NCBI RefSeq assembly: GCF_035497915.1
Contig: NZ_DATJCS010000051.1
Location: 138,810-202,809 of the forward strand
Source of the DNA: Serpens sp035497915
GTDB taxonomy: Bacteria; Pseudomonadota; Gammaproteobacteria; Pseudomonadales; Pseudomonadaceae
DNA: 64,000 nt
Direction of reading: 5' to 3'
The notes below the pieces were generated by a model, which had not been told where the DNA came from, ran no database searches, and saw only the letters and a program-made list of their open reading frames with translations. The stretch's first letter is position 1; each line of letters opens with the position of its first letter. Below, piece by piece: positions 51,312 to 60,086 of the stretch. Position numbers and translations under genes: made by a program.

Positions 51312-53590
51312 GCTACCGCGTCGCCGTGCGCGCGCTGTGCGAGTTCGCCGCCAAGGTCGGCGACCTGGACCTGCGCTTCACCCCCTCGCCCACCGCCCAG
51401 GAAGGCATCGCCGGACACCAGGCGGTGGTGGCACGGCGCGGTGCGGACTACCTGGCCGAATACCGCCTGAGCGGCGACTACCGGCTGCTGACGGTGACCG
51501 GCCGCGCCGACGGCTACGACCCGGCGCAGAACCTGCTGGAAGAGATCAAGACCCATCGCGGCGCGGTGGAGCGCATCCCCGACAACCATCGCCAGCTGCA
51601 CTGGGCGCAGGCCAGGGTCTACGGCTGGCTGCTGTGCCAGGAGCGCGACCTGGAAACCATCGAGCTGGCGGTGGTGTATTTCAATGTGCTGAGCAAGAAG
51701 GAGACGGTTTTCCGCGAGACCTTCCAGGCCGACGCGCTACGCAGCTTCTCCGAAACCCTCTGCGAGCGTTTCATCACCTGGGCCGAGCAGGAAGTCGCCC
51801 ACCGCCGCGCCCGCGACAGCGGGCTGGAGCAGCTGCGCTTCCCTCATCCGGCCTTCCGCACTGGCCAGCGCGAACTGGCCGAGGCGGTGTACCGTGCCGC
51901 CCGCGACGGCCGCTGCCTGATGGCCCAGGCCACCACCGGGATCGGCAAGACCCTGGGCACGATCTTCCCGCAGCTGAAGGCCTTTCCCGGGCAGCAACTG
52001 GACAGGCTGTTCTTCCTCACCGCCAAGACCACCGGTCGGCATCTGGCGCTGGAAGCACTCGGCACGTTGCGTGAACAGCCGGCCGCCCAGCCCTTGCGCG
52101 TGCTGGAGCTGACCGCCCGCGACAAGGCCTGCGAGCACCGCGACAAGGCCTGCCACGGCGACTCCTGCCCGTTGGCCAGGGGCTTCTACGACCGCCTGCC
52201 CGCCGCGCGCCAGGCCGCCGTCGAACAGGGCTGGCTCGATCAGGGCAGCCTGCGTGAAATCGCCCTGCGCCACGAGATCTGCCCCTATTACCTGGCCCAG
52301 GAAATGGCCCGCTGGTCCGACGTGGTAGTCGGCGATTACAACTACTTCTTCGATCTCAGCGCCCTGCTCTACAGCCTGACGGTGCTCAACGACTGGCGCG
52401 TGACCCTGCTGGTGGACGAGGCCCACAACCTGATTGAGCGTGGCCGTTCCATGTACAGCGCCGAGCTGGACCAGCGTGCCTTCCGCGCCCTGCGGCGCAT
52501 CGCCCCGGCCGGCCTGAAGTCCGCGCTGGAGCGTGTCAACCGCCACTGGAATCAGCTGCACCGTGACCAGGAAGTGCCCTATCAGGTGTATCCCGCCGCA
52601 CCGGACCTGTTTCTGCTCGCCCTGCAGAAGGCGGTCAGCGCTATTACCGATCACCTGACCGACCAGCCCACCGGCAACGATGCCGAGCTGTTGCGTTTCT
52701 ACCTGGACGCCCTGGTGTTCTGCCAGCTGGGCGAGGCCTTCGGCGACCATTCGCTGTTCGATATCACTCGCGAGGAGGACACGGCGCGCCAGTCGACCTC
52801 CGTGCTGTGCCTGCGCAATGTCGTACCGGCGCATTTCCTGGCCGAGCGCTTTCGCGCCGCCCACAGCTGCACGCTGTTTTCCGCCACCCTCAGCCCGGCC
52901 AGCTTCTATGCCGACCTGCTGGGCCTGCCCGAGGGGACGCCTTGGCTGAACGTTGCCTCGCCGTTTCGTGCCGAGCAGTTGCAGGTGCGCGTCACCCGCG
53001 ACCTGTCCACCCGCTACCAGCACCGCGCCGACTCGCTGCAGCCGATCAGCGACCTGCTGGCCCGCCAGTTTGCCGAGCGTCCCGGCAACTACCTGGCGTT
53101 CTTCAGCAGCTACGCCTATCTGCAGCAGGTACTCGAGCAGTTCCAGGCCGAGTATCCCGAGGTGCCGGTATGGGTGCAGTCGCGGCAGATGGACGAAGCC
53201 GAACGGCAGCGCTTTCTCGGACAGTTCCGCCCGGGCGGACGCGGCATCGGTTTCGCGGTGCTGGGCGGCGTGTTCGGCGAGGGCGTGGACTTGCCCGGCG
53301 ACCGGCTGATCGGCGCCTTCATCGCCACCCTCGGCCTGCCGCAGATCAACCCGGTCAACGAGCAGATGAAGCAGCGCATGCAGGCGATGTTCGGTCGCGG
53401 CTACGACTACACCTACCTGTTTCCCGGCCTGCAGAAGGTGGTGCAGGCCGCCGGCCGGGTCATTCGCACCCCTGCGGACAGCGGCACGCTTTACCTGCTG
53501 GATGACCGTTTCGCCCAGCCCGAGGTGCGCCGCCTGCTGCCGGCCTGGTGGGAGGTGCAAGGCATGCGTCTGAAGGGAAGCCCTTGGTGA
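51308..53590 (+). CDS. XPD/DinG-family iron-sulfur DNA helicase
   Basis: About 760 residues. An N-terminal PD-(D/E)XK-like segment (about 1-150; LTVTGRADGYDP, then EEIKTHRG) is fused to an XPD-type helicase. Walker A is QATTGIGKT, the iron-sulfur cysteines are in ACEHRDKACHGDSCPLARG plus Cys in EICPYYLAQ, and the helicase box is LLVDEAHNLIERG. The late QAAGRVIRT is motif VI. Such proteins unwind 5'-3' and are paired with FAN1-type nucleases in several bacteria. The GTG at 51308 overlaps the fan1 stop (GTGA); ATG at 51296 is the alternative. The pair sits under a LexA box. Confidence 0.9.
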   Translation: MSYRVAVRALCEFAAKVGDLDLRFTPSPTAQEGIAGHQAVVARRGADYLAEYRLSGDYRLLTVTGRADGYDPAQNLLEEIKTHRGAVERIPDNHRQLHWAQARVYGWLLCQERDLETIELAVVYFNVLSKKETVFRETFQADALRSFSETLCERFITWAEQEVAHRRARDSGLEQLRFPHPAFRTGQRELAEAVYRAARDGRCLMAQATTGIGKTLGTIFPQLKAFPGQQLDRLFFLTAKTTGRHLALEALGTLREQPAAQPLRVLELTARDKACEHRDKACHGDSCPLARGFYDRLPAARQAAVEQGWLDQGSLREIALRHEICPYYLAQEMARWSDVVVGDYNYFFDLSALLYSLTVLNDWRVTLLVDEAHNLIERGRSMYSAELDQRAFRALRRIAPAGLKSALERVNRHWNQLHRDQEVPYQVYPAAPDLFLLALQKAVSAITDHLTDQPTGNDAELLRFYLDALVFCQLGEAFGDHSLFDITREEDTARQSTSVLCLRNVVPAHFLAERFRAAHSCTLFSATLSPASFYADLLGLPEGTPWLNVASPFRAEQLQVRVTRDLSTRYQHRADSLQPISDLLARQFAERPGNYLAFFSSYAYLQQVLEQFQAEYPEVPVWVQSRQMDEAERQRFLGQFRPGGRGIGFAVLGGVFGEGVDLPGDRLIGAFIATLGLPQINPVNEQMKQRMQAMFGRGYDYTYLFPGLQKVVQAAGRVIRTPADSGTLYLLDDRFAQPEVRRLLPAWWEVQGMRLKGSPW

Positions 53591-53744
53591 AGGAAATGGC
53601 TGGTGCGCTGCGCGCCGCTGCGGGATCATGTGCAGCCCTGCTGGCTACCTGACATATCCCCTTCACGATGTGCCTGTTCGAATCCGCCGGCCCTGGCCGG
53701 AAACACCCTGCAGCTGCGCCCTGCGGCGCGCGAGAGGCCTGACG

Positions 53745-54317
53745 ATGGCGGGTCGCCTGGTTTATCTGATCGGTCCTTCCGGTTCGGGCAAGGACAGTCT
53801 GCTGCGCGCCGCCGCCGAGCCGCTGGCGGGCATCGGCGCCTGCATTGCCACACGGCTGATTACCCGACCGAGCGGTAGCCTCGGCGAGGAACAGGCCATC
53901 GGCCTGGAGCCGCAGGAGTTTCATGCGCGGCGGGAGCGTGGCGAGTTCGCCCTGCACTGGCAGGCCAATGATCTGCACTATGCGATTCCCCGCGAGATCG
54001 ACGACTGGCTGGCGGCCGGTCGCACCGTGCTGGTCAACGGTTCACGCGGGCATCTGCGCGAAGCGCGACGCGTCTATCCGGCGCTGCTGCCGATCCTGCT
54101 GCAAGTGGAGGAAGCGGTCCTGCGCCAGCGACTGCAACGTCGTGGCCGGGAAACCCCGGAACAGATCGAGGCGCGCCTGCAGCGCAGCCGGCAGATGGCA
54201 CGCGAGCTGGCCGACGAGACCGATCTGCACATCCTGGACAACTCGGGTGCGCTGGACGACAGCGTGCGCCGCTTGCTGGCGCTGATCGCCGAGCCGCCCG
54301 ACGACCTGTCTCGCTAA
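53745..54317 (+). CDS. phnN: Ribose 1,5-bisphosphokinase PhnN
   Basis: A 190-residue P-loop kinase: GRLVYLIGPSGSGKDSLLRA at the N-terminus, then CIATRLITRPSG and HWQANDLHYAIPREID. These match PhnN, which converts ribose 1,5-bisphosphate to PRPP in phosphonate use. Guanylate kinase is excluded by the motif set and length. No other phn gene is near, so it is either an orphan or serves PRPP salvage. GAGAGG precedes ATG at 53745. It lies 154 bases after the helicase gene and may have its own promoter. Confidence 0.87.
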   Translation: MAGRLVYLIGPSGSGKDSLLRAAAEPLAGIGACIATRLITRPSGSLGEEQAIGLEPQEFHARRERGEFALHWQANDLHYAIPREIDDWLAAGRTVLVNGSRGHLREARRVYPALLPILLQVEEAVLRQRLQRRGRETPEQIEARLQRSRQMARELADETDLHILDNSGALDDSVRRLLALIAEPPDDLSR

Positions 54318-54398
54318 GCCACCGCGACTTGATTCCGGTCAAGGTTGGCCGGGTCCATGCGGCGGAGCATGGCAGCGCGCAGCGAGGTAACGTACGTC

Positions 54399-54620
54399 AT
54401 GGCCAAGAAATTCCCGCTCAACCCCGCCCATCCCGAGCGCATCTGCTGGGGATGTGATCGCTATTGCCCGACCGAATCCCTGGCCTGCGGCAACGGCGCC
54501 GACCGCACCCAGCATCCCAGCGAAGTCTGGGGCGATGACTGGCACGCCTTTGGCGGCTGGAAGGTGGAAGGCGACTCGGCGGTGGCCGTCGAGCCGCAAG
54601 ACCTGATTTTCCGCGGCTGA
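54399..54620 (+). CDS. DUF3079-family small Cys-rich protein
   Basis: A 73-residue protein with ERICWGCDRYCPTESLACGNG near residue 12 (Cys-x2-Cys-x3-Cys plus a later Cys), followed by HPSEVWGDDWHAFGGWKVEG. This is the DUF3079 pattern; function unknown, metal binding is plausible. ATG at 54399 gives the conserved opening MAKKFPLNPAHPERICW. It lies 81 bases after phnN on the same strand and is convergent with the diaminopimelate dehydrogenase gene. Confidence 0.85.
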   Translation: MAKKFPLNPAHPERICWGCDRYCPTESLACGNGADRTQHPSEVWGDDWHAFGGWKVEGDSAVAVEPQDLIFRG

Positions 54621-54666
54621 CGCGCGCTCCACCGGCTGGAATCACCGCCGATGGGGTTCATCGTGG

Positions 54667-55653
54667 TTACAGCAGCTCGGCGCGCAACTGCTCGGGCGTC
54701 TTGATCGACAGCAGGCCGGGCGCCACATCGAAGGCTGTCCTGGCGCCGATCTGACCCTGCTGGTTCAGGCGATACCCCGCGCGGGCATAGGCCACCAGTA
54801 CGCTGGCGGTGAACTCCGGGTTGCTGTCCAGCTGCAGGGAATACTCGATCACCTGGTTGTGCGCCTCGTGGGTGCTGCCACTGCGGATCACGAAACCACC
54901 GTGGGGCATGCGGTCATGCTCGCGGCGCAGGGTGTCCTCGCTGATGAAATGCACGCGGGTGTCATAGTCGGCGAAGTAGTTGGGCATGCTGACGATAGCC
55001 TGCTCGACCGCCGCGCCATCGGCGCCCTCGACCAGCACCACGTAACACTCGCGGGTGTGCTTCTGGCGGGTGGTCAGTTCGGGACGCGCGCCGCTGCGCA
55101 CCTGTTCGATCGCCTCGGGTGCGGGAATCGTGTACTGCACGCCGGCCTTGACGCCCGGTACGCGGCGAATGGCGTCCGAATGGCCCTGGCTCAGGCCCTT
55201 GCCCCAGAAGGTGTAGGTGGCGCCGTCGGGCAGCAGGGCTTCGCCATACAGCCGGTTGATGGAGAACAGGCCCGGGTCCCAGCCGATGGAGATCAGCGCG
55301 GTCTTGCCGGCGGCACGCGCCGGGGCGTCCACCGAGGCGAAGTACTCGGGAATGCGCGCGTGGGTGTCGAAACTGTCGACGATGTTGAACAGCGCCGCCA
55401 TTTGCGGGCCCTGCTGCGGCAGGTCGTCCTTGGAACCGCCACAGAGGATCAGCACGTCGATGGCGTCCGTGAACGCCGGCAGTGCGGCGATGGCATGTAC
55501 CGGCGTCTGCGCGAACAGCGGCGTCAGCGACTCGGGTGAACGCCGGGTGAAGATGCCCACCAGCGTCATGTCCGGATTCTTCGCGATGGCGGCTTCCACA
55601 CCGCGTCCCAGGTTGCCGTAGCCGGCGATGCCGATGCGAATCTGCTTGCCCAT
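54667..55653 (-). CDS. ddh: meso-Diaminopimelate D-dehydrogenase
   Basis: A 328-residue NADP-dependent enzyme. An N-terminal Rossmann motif IGIAGYGNLGRGVE is followed by ILCGGSKDDLPQQ, ISIGWDPGLFSI and FWGKGLSQGHSDA, the standard Ddh blocks that bind the D-amino centre. It makes meso-diaminopimelate in one step from tetrahydrodipicolinate, or degrades it. Most gamma-proteobacteria use the succinylase route instead, so this gene is unusual for a pseudomonad-like genome. ATG at 55653 follows AAGG and gives the family length. It is convergent with the DUF3079 gene and divergent from the FAD enzyme. Confidence 0.88.
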   Translation of the reverse strand: MGKQIRIGIAGYGNLGRGVEAAIAKNPDMTLVGIFTRRSPESLTPLFAQTPVHAIAALPAFTDAIDVLILCGGSKDDLPQQGPQMAALFNIVDSFDTHARIPEYFASVDAPARAAGKTALISIGWDPGLFSINRLYGEALLPDGATYTFWGKGLSQGHSDAIRRVPGVKAGVQYTIPAPEAIEQVRSGARPELTTRQKHTRECYVVLVEGADGAAVEQAIVSMPNYFADYDTRVHFISEDTLRREHDRMPHGGFVIRSGSTHEAHNQVIEYSLQLDSNPEFTASVLVAYARAGYRLNQQGQIGARTAFDVAPGLLSIKTPEQLRAELL

Positions 55654-55786
55654 AAATACCTTGCTCGAAAAAACGCCCCGTTTTGGGGCATGACTGCCCG
55701 ACGGCGCACCATACACCATTTCGCTCGATTTCCCCTGTGCCCCGGGATTGGCGACCGTCGGCGCCTGAGATAGGATCGGCGCATCG

Positions 55787-55798
55787 TCAAATATTTGA
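55787..55798 (+). promoter_or_regulatory. Perfect 12-base palindrome before the FAD oxidoreductase gene
   Basis: TCAAATATTTGA is an exact inverted repeat 17 bases upstream of ATG at 55815, in the region shared with ddh. The position suits an operator for a dimeric regulator; which one is unknown. Confidence 0.4.
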
Positions 55799-55814
55799 TA
55801 CAGAGTCGATCGGA

Positions 55815-57095
55815 ATGATGAACAGCCACCCCGAGTCCTACTATGCCGCGTCGGCCAACCCGGCCCCGGTGCGTCCGCCGCTGCAGGAATGTACGGATAC
55901 CGATGTCTGCGTGATCGGCGCCGGCTACACCGGGCTGTCCACGGCGCTGTTCCTCGCCGAACAGGGCTACCGGGTGGTGGTGCTGGAAGCCGTGCAGGTC
56001 GGCTTCGGCGCCTCGGGGCGCAACGGCGGGCAGATCGTCAACAGCTACAGCCGGGACATCGACGTGGTGGAGCAGCATGTCGCTGCGGACCAGGCCCGGC
56101 TGATCGGCGCGATGGCCTTCGAGGGCGGCCGCATCATCCGCGAACGGGTCGAGCGCTACGGCATCGCCTGCGATCTCAAGCCGGGCGGTGTGTTCGCCGC
56201 CTTCACCGCCAGGCAGTTGCGCAACCTGGAAGAACAGAAGCGCTTGTGGGAGCGCTTCGGCTACGGCCACCTGGAACTGCTGGACGAGGGCGGCATCCGC
56301 GAGGTGGTGGCCAGCACGCGTTACATCGGCGGCATGCTGGACCGTCAGGGTGGCCACCTGCATCCGCTGAACCTGGCGCTGGGCGAGGCGGCGGCCTTCG
56401 AATCCCTGGGCGGCATCATCCATGAGCACAGCCCGGCGCTGCGCATCGAGCGCGGTGCCAAGCCAGTGGTGCATACCCCGCAAGGCCAGGTGCGGGCGAA
56501 GTTCCTGGTGGTGGCCGGCAACGCCTATCTGGGCGGCCTGCTGCCGGAACTGGCGGCCAAGTCGATGCCCTGCGGCACCCAGGTGATCGCCACCGAGCCG
56601 CTCCCCGAAGCGGTTGCGCAATCGCTGCTGCCGCAGGACTACTGCGTCGAGGACTGCAATTACCTGCTGGACTACTACCGGCTTTCCGCCGATCGCCGGC
56701 TGATCTACGGCGGTGGCGTGGTCTACGGCGCCCGCGACCCGGCGAACATCGAAGCGATCATCCGGCCCAAGCTGCTCAAGACCTTCCCGCAACTGGCGAA
56801 GGTGAAGATCGAGTACGCCTGGACCGGCAATTTCCTGCTGACCCTGTCGCGCCTGCCGCAGGTCGGGCGGATCGGCGACAACATCTACTACTCCCAGGGC
56901 TGCAGCGGCCACGGCGTCACCTACACCCACGTGGCCGGCAAGGTACTGGCCGAAGCCCTGCGCGGGCAGGCCGAACGCTTCGACGCTTTCGCCAGCCTGC
57001 CCCACTATCCGTTCCCGGGTGGGCGCCTTTTCCAGGCGCAGTTCAGCGCCCTGGGCGCCTGGTACTACAGCCTGCGGGATCGGCTGGGGGTGTAG
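55815..57095 (+). CDS. FAD-dependent oxidoreductase, gamma-glutamylputrescine oxidase-like
   Basis: A 426-residue flavoprotein of the D-amino-acid-oxidase fold. FAD binding is clear at CVIGAGYTGLSTALFLAEQG, with GFGASGRNGGQI next; the C-terminal YYSQGCSGHGVTYTHVAGK is typical of PuuB/PauB-type gamma-glutamylputrescine oxidases, which use O2 in polyamine breakdown. Other polyamine genes (pauA, puuD, spuC) are not in view. ATG at 55815 or 55818; the conserved region starts soon after. It stands alone on the + strand. Family assignment is strong; the substrate is inferred. Confidence 0.82.
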   Translation: MMNSHPESYYAASANPAPVRPPLQECTDTDVCVIGAGYTGLSTALFLAEQGYRVVVLEAVQVGFGASGRNGGQIVNSYSRDIDVVEQHVAADQARLIGAMAFEGGRIIRERVERYGIACDLKPGGVFAAFTARQLRNLEEQKRLWERFGYGHLELLDEGGIREVVASTRYIGGMLDRQGGHLHPLNLALGEAAAFESLGGIIHEHSPALRIERGAKPVVHTPQGQVRAKFLVVAGNAYLGGLLPELAAKSMPCGTQVIATEPLPEAVAQSLLPQDYCVEDCNYLLDYYRLSADRRLIYGGGVVYGARDPANIEAIIRPKLLKTFPQLAKVKIEYAWTGNFLLTLSRLPQVGRIGDNIYYSQGCSGHGVTYTHVAGKVLAEALRGQAERFDAFASLPHYPFPGGRLFQAQFSALGAWYYSLRDRLGV

Positions 57096-57108
57096 GCGCA
57101 GTGCCGCT

Positions 57109-58101
57109 CTACTGTAGGGCCGGGTTTATCCCGGCCGACGGCGCACCGGCCCCACACGAAACCGGCAACGCCTCACAGCGGCCACCTTCTCTCGCAATCT
57201 CCAGCGGCGCACGAAAACGCCGATCCTCGGGCGCCAACGCCACAGCACACTTGCGCGCGGCTTGGGCCTGCGCCGCGCACCCCTGCCCGGCCAGCACTTC
57301 CGACAGGTTGAACCAGCCGGCGGCGAAGTCCGGAGCCCGTTGCACGCTGCGCCGCAGCGCGCTGGCCGCACCCGCTGGATCCGCCTGCGCATGCAGGCTG
57401 TTGCCCAGCGCGAACCAGGGCAGCGCGTGCGTATCCCACTGCCGCGCGGCCGCGCGATAGGCCCGCTCGCCCGCCTCCGGCTGGCCGGTTTCCTCCAGAT
57501 CGCTGGCGGCCCGCAGCCAGGGCAGCAGCGTCGCCGTGGCCGGCAGCCGAGCGGGGTCGGTGACCACCAACGCCCAGCGCTCGCCCCGCTGCCAGGTGCG
57601 CATGAAGGTGGCGAAATCCGTTTCCAGGCGCCGGGTCACGCCCGAGCGCAGCACCAGCACTTCGCGCGCCCGGTCGTAGCCGACCACCACGGCGAAATGC
57701 CAGGTCGGCCACCAGTTGAACGCCAGGTTCTGCAACACCAGCACGGGGTTGCCGGCCGCCACTTCCGCCAGGATGCTGTCCAGGTGCGGCTCCAGCGGAT
57801 AGACCAGACGCCCTTCCTGCCGCGCGGCGGCCACCAGCTCCACCTGCAGGCTGCCCTGCCGTCCGGGCAGATAGACCCGTTCCTTGAGCTGCTCCGGATG
57901 GCTGGCGATGCCGTCATGCACCAGCACGGTGGCGAGGGCCGCTGGCCCGCACTGGTAATCGTCCTGGGGGAAGAACGGCACCCGGGTCAGCTCGACACGC
58001 GCCGGGAGCCGCGCGGTTTCCGGCTGCAACACCGGTGAACGCGCGCAGGCTCCCAGCAGCGCCAGTAGCAGAACGAGTCCGAAACGAATCAGCGCACGCA
58101 C
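57109..58101 (-). CDS. PA2778-type lipoprotein: C39-like peptidase with TPR repeats
   Basis: A 330-residue lipoprotein (lipobox LLGAC). Residues about 35-170 form a C39-like peptidase domain with Cys in DYQCGPAALATVL and His in TWHFAVVVGYDR. Residues about 200-310 look like TPR repeats (ALPWFALGNSLHAQ, then FAAGWFNLSEVLAGQ). The combination is that of PA2778-family proteins, whose partner PA2779-type gene lies directly upstream and overlaps by 13 bases. Function is not known; proteolysis of a membrane partner is plausible. It is unrelated in sequence to FapD apart from the C39 fold. GTG/ATG choice at 58101 follows the signal peptide. Confidence 0.82.
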   Translation of the reverse strand: MRALIRFGLVLLLALLGACARSPVLQPETARLPARVELTRVPFFPQDDYQCGPAALATVLVHDGIASHPEQLKERVYLPGRQGSLQVELVAAARQEGRLVYPLEPHLDSILAEVAAGNPVLVLQNLAFNWWPTWHFAVVVGYDRAREVLVLRSGVTRRLETDFATFMRTWQRGERWALVVTDPARLPATATLLPWLRAASDLEETGQPEAGERAYRAAARQWDTHALPWFALGNSLHAQADPAGAASALRRSVQRAPDFAAGWFNLSEVLAGQGCAAQAQAARKCAVALAPEDRRFRAPLEIAREGGRCEALPVSCGAGAPSAGINPALQ

Positions 58102-58484
58102 CGGATGAAGCTGAAGATGTCGGTGGCGCAGAGCATGTCAGTGATGATGAAGATCACCAGGAACAGCACGATGATGCCGACCACGCTACCGCCGGCGGGC
58201 GCCTGTTCCAGTTGCTGGTTGAACTGCGCCAGTTCGGCGGCGGTCAGGCTGTTGATGCGCTGTTCCACCTGGTCGGGCGCCACACCCAGCGTCGCCAGCT
58301 TCTCTTTCACTCCCTGATCCTCGAGCATCTCCAGCAACTGCTGGCGATCGACCTGCAGCTGCTGCTCGGCGATGACTTCCGAGGTGCCGACCATGGCCTG
58401 GGCAACTGGCACCTGAACCACCACCAGCAAATGGAAGGCCGCCAGCACGGAGGCCAGATGACGCATGAATCGTTGGGCAATCAT
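58089..58484 (-). CDS. PA2779-type small membrane protein
   Basis: A 131-residue protein with an N-terminal signal or anchor (LASVLAAFHLLVVVQVPVA), a helical middle (LEDQGVKEKLATLGVAPDQVEQRI) broken here as DQGVKEKLATLG and VAPDQVEQRINSL, and a C-terminal hydrophobic segment VGIIVLFLVIFIITDMLC. It is the usual partner of the C39-like lipoprotein gene, which overlaps its 3' end. ATG at 58484 with CAAGGAG upstream is the natural start; further in-frame sequence is not conserved. Role unknown. Confidence 0.82.
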   Translation of the reverse strand: MIAQRFMRHLASVLAAFHLLVVVQVPVAQAMVGTSEVIAEQQLQVDRQQLLEMLEDQGVKEKLATLGVAPDQVEQRINSLTAAELAQFNQQLEQAPAGGSVVGIIVLFLVIFIITDMLCATDIFSFIRCVR

Positions 58485-58572
58485 GTTCGCTGACTCCTTG
58501 AGAATACTCCCTGGTAGACCATGGGACCCTGGCGCCGTTCGGCCTGTACCCCGGGTGAGGTACCGGTAGCTC

Positions 58573-59172
58573 TCAGGATGTGCGCAACCTCGCAATGACC
58601 CAGGCGGTCACCTGCCGAGCCAGTTCATCGCTGGCCCGGCCCAGCGCCGCCACCGCCGCCTCGACGGAACTGTCATCCGCCGCCACTTCACCCTGGAACT
58701 TCCGGCTCGCCAGCACCAGGCGCTTGCCGCCACCCAGCAAGGTCGCCTGCATGCGCACCACGGCCACCGGCTTGCCTTGGCGGTACTCGATCTGGAACGC
58801 CTGCAGCTCGCCCGCCAGCTCGAACCCCGCCAGCGCCCTCATCTGGTCGCTCACTACGGCCCCAAACGCCTCGCTGGCGCGCAGCTGTTCCAGCAGCCGG
58901 TCGCGCAGCAGGATCGGCGCGTGATTGCTCCACCGCACCCCCGGGTAGGCACTGAGCCGCCCCGGCTCGGGTGCAACCAGGATGCGCGTGCTGTCGATCA
59001 GGGGCGAGGCTTGTGGCCGGCTGACGCGCAGCGTGTCCTTCAGGGGCGCTGCCGGGGCCGGGACGTCCGTGTGGGTCAGGTGCGGCAACTGGTAGACCCG
59101 CAGTTCCTCGCTTTCGGGGAGGATGGAGCAGCTGGCCAGCAGGCCGAACAGCACGGGCACGAGCATCTTCAT
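58573..59172 (-). CDS. ABC-type transport auxiliary lipoprotein (PqiC-like)
   Basis: A 199-residue lipoprotein (LLASCSI lipobox) with RVYQLPHLT near the N-terminus and ILVAPEPGRLSAYPGVRWSN, features of the PqiC/ABC-type transport auxiliary family. It is the last gene of a four-gene - strand operon mlaE-mlaF-mlaD-pqiC, overlapping mlaD by ATGA. It would link the MlaD shuttle to the outer membrane in lipid movement. ATG at 59172 is chosen; a second in-frame Met two codons later is possible. Confidence 0.85.
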   Translation of the reverse strand: MKMLVPVLFGLLASCSILPESEELRVYQLPHLTHTDVPAPAAPLKDTLRVSRPQASPLIDSTRILVAPEPGRLSAYPGVRWSNHAPILLRDRLLEQLRASEAFGAVVSDQMRALAGFELAGELQAFQIEYRQGKPVAVVRMQATLLGGGKRLVLASRKFQGEVAADDSSVEAAVAALGRASDELARQVTAWVIARLRTS

Positions 59173-60086
59173 GGGCGAAATTCCTCCAGGGTGTCGCGTT
59201 GCAGCAGGTAACTGGCCGGGTTCTGCTCCAGCCGGCGGCTGAAGGTACGCAGCGAGTCCAGCGCCTCGCCGAGGTCCTGCAGCATGGGCCCGAGCCCGGC
59301 CAGGCCCTGCATGCCGCTTTCCAGTGAATCGCGGTTGTCGACCAGCAGGGTTTCCAGCTCGCGACTGCTGCGCTGCAGCGAATTCATGGTCGCCACGGCC
59401 TGTTGCAGCACCTGCCGCCCTTCCTGGTTGAGGTAGCCGTCTAGGCTGCGCAGCACCCCGCTCGCCTCCGCCAGCGTGGCGTTCAGCTGGGTCATTGCCT
59501 GCTCGAGCCCGCCGCTCTGATCGGCCAGGTTGCCGGTGGCCTGCTCGATGTTGGCGACGATCTGGCCGAAGCGGGTGATGTTGGCCTCGGAGAACATCCG
59601 GTTGGCCTGATCCAGCAGCCGGGTGATGCTGGTGATCATGTCCTCGCCGCCCGCCATCAGCTTGGCGATCGGCGAAGGGTCGGCAATGATCACCGCCGGC
59701 CGATCGGGATGCGTGCGCAGCGGCGGGCTCTCGGGCGTGCCGCCCAGCAACTGGATGATCGCCGTGCCGGTCACCCCGGTGATTGCCAGTCGCGCGCGAG
59801 TGTCCTGCTTGATGGGCGAACCGGCCGCGACCCGGATGCGCGCCCGCACCTTGCGCGGATCGTCCGGGTCCAGCCACAGCGCCACCACGTCGCCGATGCG
59901 GATGCCGTTGTATTCCACCGCGCTGCCCTTGGACAGGCCGGTCACGGTTTCCTCGAACACCACCTCGTATTCGCCGAACGAACGGTCCGACTGACTCTTG
60001 GCCAGCCACAGCGCGAAGAGCAGCCCGCCGACCACCAGCAGCACCGTGAACAGACCGATCAACACATGATGGGCTCGGGTTTCCAT
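59169..60086 (-). CDS. MlaD-family lipid-binding periplasmic protein
   Basis: A 305-residue protein with one N-terminal membrane helix (HHVLIGLFTVLLVVGGLLFALW) followed by an MCE/MlaD domain (FEETVTGLSKGSAVEYNGI, then GDVVALWLDPDD) and a long helical tail. It is the lipid-shuttling component of an MCE system. It overlaps the ATPase gene by ATGA and the lipoprotein gene by 4 bases. The four genes form a compact, translationally coupled operon. This set is smaller than canonical mlaFEDCB, lacking mlaC and mlaB. Confidence 0.9.
   Translation of the reverse strand: METRAHHVLIGLFTVLLVVGGLLFALWLAKSQSDRSFGEYEVVFEETVTGLSKGSAVEYNGIRIGDVVALWLDPDDPRKVRARIRVAAGSPIKQDTRARLAITGVTGTAIIQLLGGTPESPPLRTHPDRPAVIIADPSPIAKLMAGGEDMITSITRLLDQANRMFSEANITRFGQIVANIEQATGNLADQSGGLEQAMTQLNATLAEASGVLRSLDGYLNQEGRQVLQQAVATMNSLQRSSRELETLLVDNRDSLESGMQGLAGLGPMLQDLGEALDSLRTFSRRLEQNPASYLLQRDTLEEFRP

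Noticed and set aside
53676..53685. tRNA T-loop-like GTTCGAATCC upstream of phnN
   Set aside because: Flanking bases cannot form the T-stem, and no acceptor stem or anticodon arm is found.
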